Shown here: one piece after another, positions 1 through 11,839 of the stretch | Numbering within the stretch: the stretch's first letter is position 1 | Layout of the letters: every line of letters begins with the position of its first letter | From: Paulinella micropora | Lineage: Eukaryota > Cercozoa > Imbricatea > Euglyphida | Assembly (NCBI GenBank): GCA_009731375.1 | Contig: BJOX01000073.1 | Coordinates: forward strand, 68,506-132,505 | Direction: 5' to 3' | Length of the DNA stretch: 64,000 nt | The notes under the pieces: generated by a model | The model's input: the letters and a program-made list of their open reading frames with translations, nothing else | What the model was told of the DNA's origin: nothing | Databases searched by the model: none | Translations under genes and position numbers: made by a program

Positions 1-2556
1 GGGGGGGGGGGGGCCGGGGGGGGGGGGGGAAAAAAAAAGGGGGGGGGGGCCCCCCCCCCCCCCCCCCCGGGCCTTGTCTCGACTACAAACTCCGTCTAAG
101 TCATACGACGAGTGACTTCTCCAATGAGGCGGCGCACTCTGAGACAGAAAGGCAAGGCCCCCTGAACCCTCCTTTAGCACGCAGTGAGTGAGAGAGGGAA
201 GGGGCAGGGAAGAAGCCAAGAAAGTATTTAAAAAATGAAATTTAAAAAGTCTCAACAAGGGAGAAGAGAGGAGGGCTTAGTGGAGGCATGTCATGTATTT
301 ATTTTTTTATAGCTTTAAGATGTGGAGAGGGGGGGGGCGCCTTCCGCAAATGTTTAGTAAAAGTAGTTATTGAAATCCTTGAACTCAGTCAATTTTGAGT
401 TCCCCCAGTATATTGGGAATTGAAAAGTAGCATTAATAACAGATGTCACTGATTTTTTGCAACAGTGGATAATTCGAAGCAGTAGATCATTAGATGATAC
501 TACCGGGAGACTCGAAAATTTTGAAAGGGTTTGCACACGCTTCTAACTTGAAGTTTGTAGCACGTTACTCAGTTCAGTACATGAAGTGTAACCGCGCACG
601 AAATAGTGGTAGAACTCTAAGTACAAATTATTCTACTATATAATCAATCATTATTACTCATGCAGGCCAGCGGGTGGATATTAAGATAATACCGGCAGTC
701 CGATTCATCATGATAAGTTTCAAGTGACGGTTCATTATATAAAAAATTCAAAATCCTGCTCAGAGTTTGTATACATATCTTCAGACGGTTGAGTACAACG
801 AACTCTTCAAGTAGATGCTAAAGAACACTATGGCTGCATTGAGTTCTGACAGTCAGTCTGTGAGAGATGAAATCATAGTGGTGAGTAAATACTAAGCAGA
901 GCAGTCACTTCGTTTATGAAAGTTACGTAATAATTATTTCGTACTCGCTATAGACTAGATCGTCAATGAAACTTCAATCGTCAATGCATTTGATTGAAAC
1001 AGCAAAACAAACAGCTAGTCAACGTCGAGTGTTGGAATGGTCGAAACTCGAAGTTGTAATACTTGGGAAGTTTGGCTTGTGTTGTTGCAATTGCAATCAA
1101 ATATTGTGTTTCTTGACACACCGCACAACACACTACTTCTCAACAAACTATCATTCACCGCGGCCATAGACTTGCTTTACCTTGAAAAAGGACACAACGG
1201 TATTAATCAGAAGAGTAGCCTGAAGGGGGGGGGGGGGGNNNNNNNNNNNNNNNNNNNNNGGGGGGGGGGGGGGAGGGGGGGGGGGGGGGGGGGGGGAGGC
1301 CAATGTTTGATATTATATAATATATACTACAGGTTGAGTTGATCTGAAAGTTTGAAAAAGCGGAGTAATAATTACTTTTTCTATATATTAACTTTTCTCT
1401 CTTTCTTTCTTCCTTTCTGTCTTTTTTAAAAAATTTTCTTTCTAAATCTCTCAGGCTTTTTTTCAAGCAATCTTTATCTTTACTCGAATGCCTTTTGTAA
1501 TGACAGAGTCGTGACCAGGGCTGGTGACATCATCATTACTCAGTAATATTATATTAGTCAACGGCACATATACCGGTTACCATATCCTGCGTCTTCCCTC
1601 CTTAACTACTTTTTATTTAGAAGAATATAGAGGATTTAAGATCACTGACGCAATCAGTACAGTCGCGTCCTCGCTCCCCCTCTTGCTCAAATTGAAATTG
1701 ATAATTGGCAAATTCTGAATTTCGCTTTCAGTCCTATCTCTTGGTTTCCGTATTTCCGTATCATTGTTGGCAACGCAGACTCGTCCTTCTGATACCGTTG
1801 CTTTTCTCAAAAAGTGAGGAAATTTGCAATGACGTTAATGCGCCCAGAGAAAACAGAGAAACATGGAAAAGTGGCAGAGCAGTGCAACAGACTAAAGTGA
1901 TTACGTCAAAACCGCTAAATACTTATTAATAAGGACGTAACATTAACAACTAAATCACACCAATCTCTAGTATTAATAAGAGAAAAGAACATGACGAAAT
2001 CAGGATGGTTAATATAATGAATCATCAGAATCCAAAGCACGGGAAGCTTAGTATCAGTGGCTCCGGTAGTCAGCCGGGGCCATGCACGTACTTGGCGCGA
2101 GGTTGGGAAAGGATGCTGAGAAACATACCGACTACTCGATAATACTACAAGACTGTGCGGATGCTTGGCTCATATGGATTGGCTGCGCAGTTCGGGAGGA
2201 AGTGGCGTTCGTGTGATCCACCGCCACTATTCGTAGAAAGAGGTTGAGTCTCAGGGCGGCATGTCGCGGGTGGCGGCTGCCACGTATTCCTCGATACTTA
2301 GCCACAGTAGGTCTTTCATTGCTAGGCGTCGGAATGCATGACTAAAAATTCCTTCGGGGTACTGTATCTGGATCAATTTGAGGATGGCCTCGACTAAGAT
2401 GATTAGCTCTAAAGAGGGTGAACATTATTATCAATGAGAGTGCCGACTCGCACCTGCCTCCGGGTAAAGTCACATGCTGTTGGCAGTCGCGAAAAGCGGA
2501 TGGTGTTGGAAGACGTCATCGACTGCCAAATCTTGAACGTGGGTCGGGACTGGTAA
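1..2556. other. 3' flank without recognisable gene
   Basis: Starts with G and C homopolymer runs (1-70), a further G run around a gap (1225-1296), then mixed sequence with no long open frame, no coding-like composition and no RNA gene that I can see. Short open frames here have no recognisable motif. Confidence 0.5.
1239..1259. other. Assembly gap (21 N) in a G run
   Basis: Run of N with poly-G on both sides. Confidence 0.95.
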
Positions 2557-3042
2557 ATGTTACCAACTACGGTGGGTCGTAGCCTGCTTTTCCTCCTTCA
2601 CTCTTCTCCTCTCTTCTCCTCTCTTCTCTTCTCTTCTCTTCCCTTATCTTCTCTTATCTTGTCTTCTCTCTCTTTCCTTTCTTTGTTTCCTCCTTCCCTC
2701 CTTGCTTCCTTTCCGATGCTTCGTCCCTTCCTCCCTCGCTCCGTACCTCCCTCCATTTATTCTTTCTTTCTTCCTTCCTTCCTCTTCCTTCCCGCTTTCT
2801 TTCTCTCCCTCTTTCTTTCTTGCTTTCTTTCTTTCTTTCTTTCTTTCTCTCTTTCTTTCGTTTCGTTTCGTTTCGTTTTCTTTCTTTCTTTCTTTCTTTC
2901 TTCTTTCTTTCTTTTTCTCCGTCAAGAACGCACCCATTCACCACACCACTCATCTTTCTTTCTTTCTTTCTTTCTTTCTTGATCTTTCTTGTTCTTTCTT
3001 TCTTTTTCTCCATTCAGAACACACCCATTTACCACACTACTC

Positions 3043-3087
<45 letters not shown>

Positions 3088-3105
3088 TTTTTCTTTCTCT
3101 CCGTC
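2557..3105 (+). repeat. Polypyrimidine tract, (TTTC)n-rich
   Basis: About 550 bases almost entirely C and T on this strand, mainly TTTC/TTCC units, broken twice by a related ~45-nt spacer containing CACCCATT and ACCACAC. Open frames across it (poly-S/F/L) are repeat translations. Confidence 0.9.
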
Positions 3106-3116
3106 TAGAACGCACC

Positions 3117-3556
3117 CATTGACCACAGCACTCATCCATCTATCCCCCATTTACCACACCACTCATCCATCTACCCTGCAGGGAGCAGGTAGAGTTCAAT
3201 GCAACAGAAGACGCTGACAAACAGCCTCTGTGTTGAATTGATTTTTGCAGCTTGAAGTTGCGACCGTTTTGCATCGCACCTTAGTTATTAGCTAAAAGAA
3301 GACAGCTGGAATGAACTTGAAAAATTTTTAAAACATTGACCACACTACTCATCCATCTATCCCCCATTCACCACACCACTCATCCATCTATCCCGCAGGG
3401 AGCAGGTAGAGTCCGATTCAACAGAAGACACTGACAAACAGACTCTCTGTTGAATTGATCTTTGCAGCTTGAAGTTGCGACCGTTTTGCATCGCACCTTA
3501 GTTATTAGGTAAAAAATATAGCTGGAATAAACTTGAAAAAAGTGTAAAACATTGAT
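3117..3556. repeat. Tandem duplication, two ~220-bp units
   Basis: Unit 1 (3117-3333) and unit 2 (3334-3556) share CATTGACCACA, the GGGAGCAGGTAGAGT block, CTTGAAGTTGCGACCG and the AAACATTGA end with few differences. Confidence 0.85.
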
Positions 3557-3867
3557 GTTAAAAATATGGAATTACTACTAAGGATTATACCTGATTGTGA
3601 AGTAATAGCAACAAAACGAACATATCCAAGCGAAAATGAGAAGAAGCAAAAGGTGCAATCAGCCCGTTCCTGTCGGTTGCACCAAATTTTGTGCTCACAC
3701 AAGGTGGGTGCGCGTGGAATGTTAACATCCCTCGCTGTCGCTGGTGAGGCTGCTTAGCCTCCTTGTTCATTAGTAGAGCTGGCGGCTACCACAAAAAGAA
3801 GAAGGAAAGATAAGTCTGGTAGATGCGTAGATATCGACTATGTTTTGAGAGAGAGAGAGAGAAAGAG

Positions 3868-3906
<39 letters not shown>

Positions 3907-4269
3907 AAAGCGGACGGTGAAACATTCATTTTTATATGCTTAAGGTTAAGGAAGCGATATTTGGGGCTTTCCCGCTTGCAATTGCTGCATAGCATGACTG
4001 TGGCACTGCTGCATTTGTTGGACTCTTACGAGTGCAAGCTTTAAGACGACCAATCAAGGTATCAACACATGGCCCTGCTTTGCTTCTGGAATGTAATATA
4101 TACGCTCCTCCACATATGCGATGCAATAAATGTATATTTCGTCGCATTATGAATATACAATACCCATATTATTATGCATATGCATGCATACACACACAGG
4201 CACATTTACTGCATCGATGCGACTGCATACATACATGCAAAGACAAACAAGCAAGAGAGCAGGCCGGTA
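3557..4269. other. Intergenic stretch with a GA microsatellite
   Basis: A (GA)n/(GAAA)n run at 3848-3904; the rest is unremarkable and no gene is seen. Confidence 0.5.
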
Positions 4270-4995
4270 GATTTAAAGATAAGTAGACGGACGGACAGAC
4301 AGATAGATAGATAGATAGGTGGACAGACAGACATATAGATAGACAACTAGATAGATAGATAGATAGACAGGTAGATAGATAGCTATAAATGGACAGACAG
4401 ATAGGTAGATAGATAGATAGATAGATATATGGATAGATAGATAGATAGCTAGCTAGCTAGATAGATAGATAGATAGATAGATAGCAAACAACCAATTTAC
4501 AGTCCGGCAAAGATAAAGATAGATAGATAGATAGATAGATAGGTAGATAGGTAGCGTACACTCGACGTTTCGGGGCTGGTTGCGAGACCACTCGTCCTGC
4601 TCGTCGGTTTGGGGCTCATAAAGAGGCACCGCATCTTCTGCATCGTCCTGCCACCGCATATGCACGCATACGCATAAATACATAAGAGGTTCTTTAGTCG
4701 TTTTGTACAAGCACCGCGTCTTTCGTATTGTCCTGCCACCGTATATACATGCATACATGCATACATACATACATACATACATACATACATACATAAACAC
4801 ATACATACATGAGAGGTTCTTTAGTCGTATTTAGAAGCACCATGAACCATGATGGATAGATAGATGGGTAGAGAGATAGATAGACAGATAGATAGATAGA
4901 TAGATAGATAGATATACATATAAATAGATCGATAATAGATAGATAGATAGATAGGTTTACTAGGCTCCTCGGTTATGAAAATAGACTTGCCTTTT

Positions 4996-5035
<40 letters not shown>

Positions 5036-5065
5036 TATAGATATATAGATAAATAGATAGACTTG
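4270..5065 (+). repeat. (GATA)n arrays with interspersed unique units
   Basis: Tandem GATA, with GTAG, GACA and ATAC variants, in several blocks. Between them are related segments sharing AAGAGGTTCTTTAGTCG and CCTGCCACCG (4620-4850). Confidence 0.85.
4557..4647 (-). CDS. Candidate alternative C-terminal exon (acidic tail)
   Basis: After GGTGGCAG the minus strand reads DDAEDAVPLYEPQTDEQDEW, SRNQPRNVECTLP in phase 0, compatible with a donor at 5583. Composition is non-repetitive, acidic and GC-rich, unlike the arrays around it. Against it: the frame then runs into the tetranucleotide array before a stop, and degenerate copies of the same segment lie at about 4690-4750 and 4810-4850, so it may be a minisatellite unit. 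Confidence 0.35.
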
Positions 5066-5168
5066 GGCTACTCTAGCCATTCCTGCAAAAAAGAGCTCCC
5101 AACTAGTGCTCCTCCTGAGTACCACAAACCATGATTCATTCCGACAGGGGTGGGAACATCCGGGGTGT

Positions 5169-5199
<31 letters not shown>

Positions 5200-5237
5200 G
5201 GGGAAAAAAAAATTTTTTTTCCCCCCCCCCCCCCCCC

Positions 5238-5247
5238 NNNNNNNNNN
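5238..5247. other. Assembly gap (10 N) after a C run
   Basis: G run, A run, T run and C run precede the Ns, an artificial-looking order. Confidence 0.95.
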
Positions 5248-5282
5248 TCCAAACCCCCCTACTCCTACTCCCAACACCTTTT

Positions 5283-5312
5283 AGGAATAATAATACTTAT
5301 GATAATAATAAC

Positions 5313-5364
<52 letters not shown>

Positions 5365-5421
5365 GTAATAATAGTAATAATAATAATGATAATAATAATA
5401 ATAATAATAATAATAATAGTA

Positions 5422-5482
<61 letters not shown>

Positions 5483-5499
5483 CCTACCTACCTACCTAC

Positions 5500-5567
<68 letters not shown>

Positions 5568-5575
5568 GTATCTAT
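5283..5575 (+). repeat. (AAT)n then (TATC)n array
   Basis: AAT units to about 5420, then TATC units with a CTAC block. The predicted stop codon of the receptor gene lies at the right-hand end. Confidence 0.9.
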
Positions 5576-5960
5576 CGTCAACCTGAGCAAGGATCTCGCC
5601 ATAAGGATCAGCAACGCTCTGGCCTAGGGGCTGCTCGTGAGCGCTTTCTTCCTTGCTTTCTCTTGCACCTGACTTGTCCCGCCTCGCAGGACTAGTGTGG
5701 ATCTCCACATCACCCTCTGCAGCAACCTTCGCTGCAGATGCGGAGCTTTTCTTCCAGAGAAAGCTAGGGCCAGCCAATGCAGCGAGGTTCGTCACAGAAT
5801 ACAGCACATCCAGCGCTGAGCCGCGGGGAGAAGCTGGATCTGTATCCAAGCGCGTGAGTCGCCAGCTCTCGAATTTCGCGCGCGAGAACAAGAAGAGTGC
5901 GCGACAGATCGGACCAAGGACCAAGAGCGAAACCAGCACCTGAACTCCAAAAGGTAACAC
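5556..5960 (-). CDS. Last membrane segment and cytoplasmic tail
   Basis: Phase 0 in. It reads [25 protein letters not shown] (final helix), then a 95-residue polar tail rich in S, A, E, K and R ([19 protein letters not shown]). The stop TAG at 5558-5556 lies within the GATA tetranucleotide array, so the last codons (YIDR) derive from the microsatellite. Alternatively the exon is spliced at 5583 (CTCAG/GTTGAC, phase 0) to a candidate exon at 4647. Acceptor GCTGTAG. Confidence 0.75.
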
Positions 5961-6000
5961 CTACAGCACACACGTCCATGATACTACTGACAATAAATGA

Positions 6001-6040
<40 letters not shown>

Positions 6041-6043
6041 ACC

Positions 6044-6074
<31 letters not shown>

Positions 6075-6084
6075 NNNNNNNNNN
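6001..6084. other. C homopolymer ending in a 10-N gap
   Basis: C run from 6002, interrupted once by AAACCA; Ns at 6075-6084. In the intron between the exons at 5960 and 7676. Confidence 0.9.
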
Positions 6085-6266
6085 TGCAGCGTGTTCGGTG
6101 CATTTTCTGTATATCCGAACTGGTTTAGTGGAGGCCATAGCATGGCTACCAACGTTGTCTGGTGGCTGGCGGCGCCAATTTCACTTGATGAAATTTGTGT
6201 GGCTGGTAGCACAAGTCATCAGGTTTTGCTGGGGACCTAAAAGAGCTCGTGAATGTGTGCCATATT

Positions 6267-6394
6267 AGGTTCGTTCTACACCACCTAAAAATTCGGGTTT
6301 CGGGTATCCCTTTTCGGGTTTTTGCCCTGAAAACCCTGGTCTGAGGTGGCACTATTGCACCCGAAACCCGGAATTTCGGGTGTAGAACGAGCCT
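6267..6394. mobile_element. Short palindromic (MITE-like) element
   Basis: Ends are near-perfect inverted repeats: AGGTTCGTTCTACACC at the left and GGTGTAGAACGAGCCT at the right. Inside, ATTCGGGTTTCGGGT faces ACCCGAAACCCGGAAT. 128 bp, no coding capacity. A non-autonomous DNA transposon or a foldback element; I see no clear target-site duplication. Confidence 0.6.
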
Positions 6395-6494
6395 GAGCAA
6401 GGCCTGGTGAGACATCGTTGTACTAATGCATGGTAGTAGCTGTCCAGAATCTAACGTCTACAATGCACCCGGATCACTAGAGATTGATGATAAT

Positions 6495-6578
6495 CTTATT
6501 AATATTGCCATTATTATTATTGTTATTTTTGGTATAATAATAATAATAATATTAATAATAATAACAATAATAATAATA

Positions 6579-6634
<56 letters not shown>

Positions 6635-6660
6635 CATTATTAAATAATAATAATAATAAC

Positions 6661-6712
<52 letters not shown>

Positions 6713-6790
6713 TATAATAATAATATATAATATTATTATTATTATTATTATTATTATTATCATCATCATCATCATCATTATTATTATTAC

Positions 6791-6856
<66 letters not shown>

Positions 6857-6870
6857 CATTATCTCTGCAA
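6495..6870. repeat. (ATT)n/(AAT)n array
   Basis: Trinucleotide array that changes strand sense several times, with CAT interruptions. Confidence 0.9.
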
Positions 6871-6964
6871 GGTGTCGGGAGTAGGGAGTGAAGGCTTTGG
6901 GGGAGGGGGAAAATGGAAATTGTGTACCCCCACCCACCTACCCACCCATCCCCAGCATTCCGCA

Positions 6965-7236
6965 CCCCGATCGAAATAATTCATGGTTTGTGGGAACGAA
7001 GAGCTGGGAGTTCATATTTGCAGGGTGGCTAGCCCCAGACTCGATGTTGATGCTGATTTGATTTTTTTGGAATTCACGCAAATATTTGTGTTAGGGCAGT
7101 GTCCTGAATGCCAAAATTCCTTGTTGTTTGGCATCATATTTTTTACACCCTAGTCGGAATAAATCATGGTTAGCAGGAGTTGGGCGGTCATATTTGCAGA
7201 GTGGCTAGCACCAGACTCGATGTTGATGCGGATATA
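6965..7236 (+). repeat. Two copies of a ~90-bp unit
   Basis: 6968-7054 and 7152-7234 share AATCATGGTT, TCATATTTGCAG, GTGGCTAG and CCAGACTCGATGTTGATGC. The second runs straight into an ATT array (7237-7322). The motif AATCATGGTTTGTGG also occurs near 5118 and, inverted, near 29200. Confidence 0.7.
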
Positions 7237-7254
7237 ATTTATTATTATTATTAC

Positions 7255-7291
<37 letters not shown>

Positions 7292-7485
7292 GTTATTATT
7301 ATTATTATTATCATTATTATCGTTAATTGGCATGATTATGAAAGGGCATATGGCATGAATGCCTACACGCCAATGAAGTTATGCTGTTCTGCCAGAAAAG
7401 TATTGAAACCCGTTAACCGTTCAGCGTACAGCACCTTCTGTGCCACTCACTCATTATTGGCGCGTTTCCAACAGGCTACACTATG

Positions 7486-7493
<8 letters not shown>

Positions 7494-7527
<34 letters not shown>

Positions 7528-7561
7528 ANNNNNNNNNNNNCCCCCCCCCCCCCCCCCCCCC
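7494..7561. other. C homopolymer with a 12-N gap
   Basis: C run on both sides of Ns at 7529-7540. Confidence 0.9.
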
Positions 7562-7675
7562 AACGCACGCATACAGCTGAATGAACGTGTTGGCAATATT
7601 CCTACACATAAGCCCGTAAATTTTCTTGGTGAACCCAAAGTCATACTTTTATCTTATTTTGCGTGTCTCACCCAC

Positions 7676-7852
7676 CTCTTTATCCAAAAGCCCCGTGTTA
7701 AGCCCCGCGATAGACACCAGGCAGAGCAAACACATGGCCTCCAAGCCGTTGTCTTGCGCAGTGCGGAACGGGTGCAAGTACATTTGCAGCGACAGACACG
7801 CCAGCTGCAGCATGAACAAGTACTCTGCCCGCTCCAAGGGATCATCGATCAC
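7676..7852 (-). CDS. Membrane-domain exon (seventh and eighth segments)
   Basis: 177 nt, 59 codons, phase 0-0. It reads VIDDPLERAEYLFMLQLACL, SLQMYLHPFRT, then NGLEAMCLLCLVSIAGLNTG LLDKE. Two hydrophobic helices separated by an HPFR-x-x-x-DN-x-LE turn. Acceptor CTCAG. Donor GAG/GTGGGT keeps phase with the next exon; the nearby GTGAGA, four bases on, would shift the frame and is rejected for that reason. Confidence 0.8.
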
Positions 7853-7879
7853 CTGAGGCACACAAGGCACAGCAGCCGT

Positions 7880-8604
7880 CACACCGTATGTACGTATGTA
7901 TGCATGTATGTATGTATGTATGTATGTATGTGTCTGTGTGTGTGTGTGTGTTTCTCTCGTTTCCTTAACTTTACACGTACCCCAAGAGCATGCAATTGTA
8001 TGCGTGTGTGTATGTATGTATGCATGTATAGGATTGTATCGTATGTAGGTAAAGGATTGTATTGTATGTATGTATAGGATTGTATGTATGTATGTATGTA
8101 TGTCTGGATGTATATATATGCATACATAGAAAGGTATTCTATGTATGCATAGAATTGTATTGTATGCATGTATGTATGTTCAGGATTGTATTGTATGTAT
8201 GTATAGGTGTATAGGATTGTATTGTATGCATGTATGGGATTGTCTGTATATATGTTTGAATAGGACTGTATTTTTTGCGCGTATAGATTTGTATTGTATG
8301 TAATATAGGGTTGTATGTACGTATGTATGTATGGGAATGTATGTATTGGATTGGTATGTATGTATGTGTGTATGGGATTATATGTATCTATGCATGTATG
8401 TATGTACATGTGTATTGTTTTGTATTGCAGGTAGATATGTATGGGATTGTATGTATGTATGTAAATATAGGACTTCATTGTATGTATGTATAGGATTGTA
8501 TTGTATGATTGTATAGGTTTGTAATACTTTTGTATGCAATTATGCAGGTATATATATATTATTACATATGATTGTATTGTACGTATTTATAGGATTGTAT
8601 GTAT
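7880..8604 (+). repeat. (GTAT)n-rich intron with TAGGATTGTATTG units
   Basis: Degenerate GTAT/GTATGTAT arrays interrupted by recurring AGGATTGTATTGTATG. Lies in the intron between exons 9045 and 7852. No coding sequence seen. Confidence 0.8.
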
Positions 8605-8633
8605 GTTTAAACCAAGACGAGAGAAAGAGAGAG

Positions 8634-8671
<38 letters not shown>

Positions 8672-9044
8672 AAAGATACCACCGCAAAGGTTGTATGTAT
8701 GTTTAAACCAAGACGAGAGAAAGAGAGAGAAAGAGAGAGAGAGAGAGAGAGCGAGGGAGGGAAAGAGACCACCGCAAAGGTTGTATGTATATAGATGTAT
8801 AGATGTATAGATGTATAGATGTACGTATGGATGTATGGGAACGAGCAAACGAGACTGAGGACAGCAAAGGTTGTTTGTACATGTATGTATAGGATGGTAC
8901 GTACGCAAAACCAGGCGGGACAGACCAAACAGGTTGGAGAGAGAGAGAGAGAGAGAGAGGGAAAGAGATTGTATGTGTGTATAAGCAGGCGGAGAGAGAG
9001 AGATTGTATGTTAGAGAGAGAGAGAGAGAGAGAAAGGGATTGAC
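8605..9044. repeat. Repeated donor-end segments with (GA)n tracts
   Basis: Units at 8611-8696 and 8697-8785 each contain AAACCAAGACGAGAG, a (GA)n tract and ACCACCGCAAAGGTTGTATG; a third partial unit is near 8850-8882. The last part matches the 3' end and donor of the exon at 9045-9105 (GACCACAGCAAAGGTT). Confidence 0.75.
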
Positions 9045-9105
9045 CACAGCAAAGGTTATAAGCAAGGTGCGTCGAAAGATGGCGAGCGGCTCGAACAAGA
9101 AATTG
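9045..9105 (-). CDS. Membrane-domain exon (sixth segment, short)
   Basis: 61 nt, phase 2 in and 0 out. It reads (S)NFLFEPLAIFRRTLLITFAV. F-E-x-L-x-x-x-RR-x-LL is the expected continuation of FETYNA. Acceptor CTATGTAG. The donor is ambiguous: GTG/GTCAAT (used here) or three bases earlier, GCT/GTGGTC; both keep the frame. Three degenerate copies of this donor end lie further down the intron. Confidence 0.72.
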
Positions 9106-9109
9106 CTAC

Positions 9110-9290
9110 ATAGATATATAGATAGATAGATAGATAGATGGATAGATGGATGGATAGATAGATTGATAGATGGATGGATGGATGGATAGATAGATAGATG
9201 GATGGATGGATAGATAGATATATAGACGTACAGATATATAGATATATAGATAGATATAAAGATACATAGATAGATATATAGACAGATAGG
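9110..9290 (+). repeat. (GATA)n/(GATG)n array
   Basis: Tetranucleotide array starting 5 bases upstream (in transcript) of the exon acceptor at 9105. Confidence 0.9.
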
Positions 9291-9355
9291 ACTCAAAAAG
9301 AAACAGCACACCCTAAGCTAGAGCAAGGACCAAGGGGAAAACCTTGTAGTCACAT

Positions 9356-9484
9356 TGCATCATCATCATCATCCTCATCACCATCATCATCATCATCATC
9401 ATCATCGTCATCATCATCATCGTCATCATCATCATCATCATATCATCGTCATCATCATCGTCATCATCATCGTCATCATCATCG

Positions 9485-9520
<36 letters not shown>

Positions 9521-9533
9521 GATTTATCAGATT

Positions 9534-9564
<31 letters not shown>

Positions 9565-9616
9565 ATATCATCATCATCATCATCAGATTTATCAGATTCA
9601 TCATCATCATTCATCG

Positions 9617-9659
<43 letters not shown>

Positions 9660-9691
9660 GATCATCACCATATCATCATCATCATCATCAA

Positions 9692-9722
<31 letters not shown>

Positions 9723-9920
9723 GTCGTCGTCATCGTAATCAACATTATCATCATCATCATCATCATATCAATCATCATCATCATCATCATCATCATTGAT
9801 CATCATCATCACCGCGATCATCACCATCATCATCATCATCAACAACAACAAAAACATCATTATCATCATTATTATTATCTTCATCATCATCATCATCATC
9901 ATGGTCATGAATTATATTTA
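9356..9920 (+). repeat. (ATC)n array
   Basis: ATC/ATCGTC units with two related AGATTTATCAGATTC inserts. The poly-H/I/S open frames are not genes. Confidence 0.9.
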
Positions 9921-9942
9921 TTATAGTTATTACTGTATCTGT

Positions 9943-9989
9943 AATAGGACCTGCACCACACTGAATCGGGAATGCACGGTATTTATCTC

Positions 9990-10084
<95 letters not shown>

Positions 10085-10085
10085 C

Positions 10086-10131
<46 letters not shown>

Positions 10132-10179
10132 AATAGGACCTGCACCACACTGAGTCGGGAGTGCACGGTATTTTATCTC

Positions 10180-10264
<85 letters not shown>

Positions 10265-10295
10265 CCCATTTCCACAACACTAGCTAAACCTATAG

Positions 10296-10375
<80 letters not shown>

Positions 10376-10408
10376 GTATCTATGTATCTATGTATCTATG
10401 TATCTATG

Positions 10409-10478
<70 letters not shown>

Positions 10479-10549
10479 CCTACCTACCTACCTACCTGTC
10501 TATCTATCTATCTATCTATCCATCTATCTATCCATCTATCCATCCATCC

Positions 10550-10603
<54 letters not shown>

Positions 10604-10687
10604 TTATCTATCTATCTATATGTCCATCTATCTATCTATCTATCTATATGTCCAAGGCACGCCAAAACGATATGCATGAATATGACC

Positions 10688-10761
<74 letters not shown>

Positions 10762-10795
10762 GTATCTATCTATCTATCCATCCATCCATCCATCC

Positions 10796-10845
<50 letters not shown>

Positions 10846-10867
10846 TATATATCTATCTATCTATCTA
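9943..10867 (+). repeat. (TATC)n field with a duplicated 45-bp insert
   Basis: TATC arrays; the insert AATAGGACCTGCACCACACTG...GCACGGTATTT occurs at 9943-9988 and 10132-10175, showing duplication of array plus insert. Confidence 0.9.
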
Positions 10868-10904
10868 GATTAAATATATAGCACGTATGCACAATTTTAA
10901 GATG

Positions 10905-10949
10905 TAAGTAGTAGTAGTAGTAGTAGTAGTAGCAGAAGAAGAAGAGGAT

Positions 10950-10995
<46 letters not shown>

Positions 10996-11137
10996 AAGAA
11001 GAAGAAAAAGAAGAAGAAGAAGAAGAAGAAGAAAAAGAAGAAAAAGAAGAAGAAAAAGAAGAACAAGAAGAACAAGAAGAAGAACAAGAACAAGAAGAAG
11101 ATAAAGAAGAAGAAGATAAAGGAGAAGAAGAAGAAGA
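10905..11137 (+). repeat. (TAG)n then purine-only (GAA)n tract
   Basis: TAG units to about 10995, then AGA/AAG units with almost no pyrimidine to 11137. Confidence 0.9.
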
Positions 11138-11384
11138 TTTTATCTGATATGAATTCTCAGTATCAAGGCTATGTCATATATCAGATGCATGCTTGGTACC
11201 CTTAGCTTACATGCTAGGTCGTGTATTACTTGTCAGATAACACAACAAGCTCAGTATTGAGGTGATTAATGTCAAGGTTCATGCTTCTCATGATACTGTG
11301 TATGTATGTATGTATGTAATATCTTTTTCAGTCAAGGTGTTGAGACGAGCGTATGAAAATTACAGGTCAGATAACAATGTGAGA

Positions 11385-11597
11385 AGTTCCTAGTTCTTGA
11401 CTACAATGAGAAATGACTTGAAACGCTTCGTTCTCAGCCGGTTTTGCTCTTGATGGCTTGTGTAGTGGCTCGTTTGAAAGCTCTCATTAAGAGCTTTCTA
11501 ATGAGCCATAACACAGGTCGTAGATGCAAATATTGACTGAGATGAAAGCGTGTGAAGTCATTGCTCATTGTAGTTAACTAGGAACTTCTCATAACTA
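11385..11597. mobile_element. Foldback element (~210 bp)
   Basis: The left end GAGAAGTTCCTAGTT...ACTACAATGAG is mirrored at the right end as CTCATTGTAGTTAACTAGGAACTTCTC, and the centre holds GAAAGCTCT-CATTA-AGAGCTTTC. The whole unit can fold on itself. Degenerate relatives are recognisable near 24670-24800, 35120-35260, 38350-38500, 39600-39720 and 40560-40850 by CTTCGTTCTC and the central CTTTCTAA-GAGCC block. No open frame. Confidence 0.6.
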
Positions 11598-11839
11598 GCT
11601 CAGTATTAAGGTGATTACTGTCAAGGTTTATGCTTAATGATACTGTGCGGTATGTATGTATGTTTATTTGTATGTCTGTAGGTATATGTAATGTTTTTAT
11701 AAGATAAGGTGCTCAGTCAGATATAGATTGCTCAGTATGTGATGAATGTTGTATGTATACATGTATATGTATTTATGTATGCATGTATCTATATATGTAT
11801 GTAGCTCCATGCTTGGTAATATGTATGTATGTATGTTTA

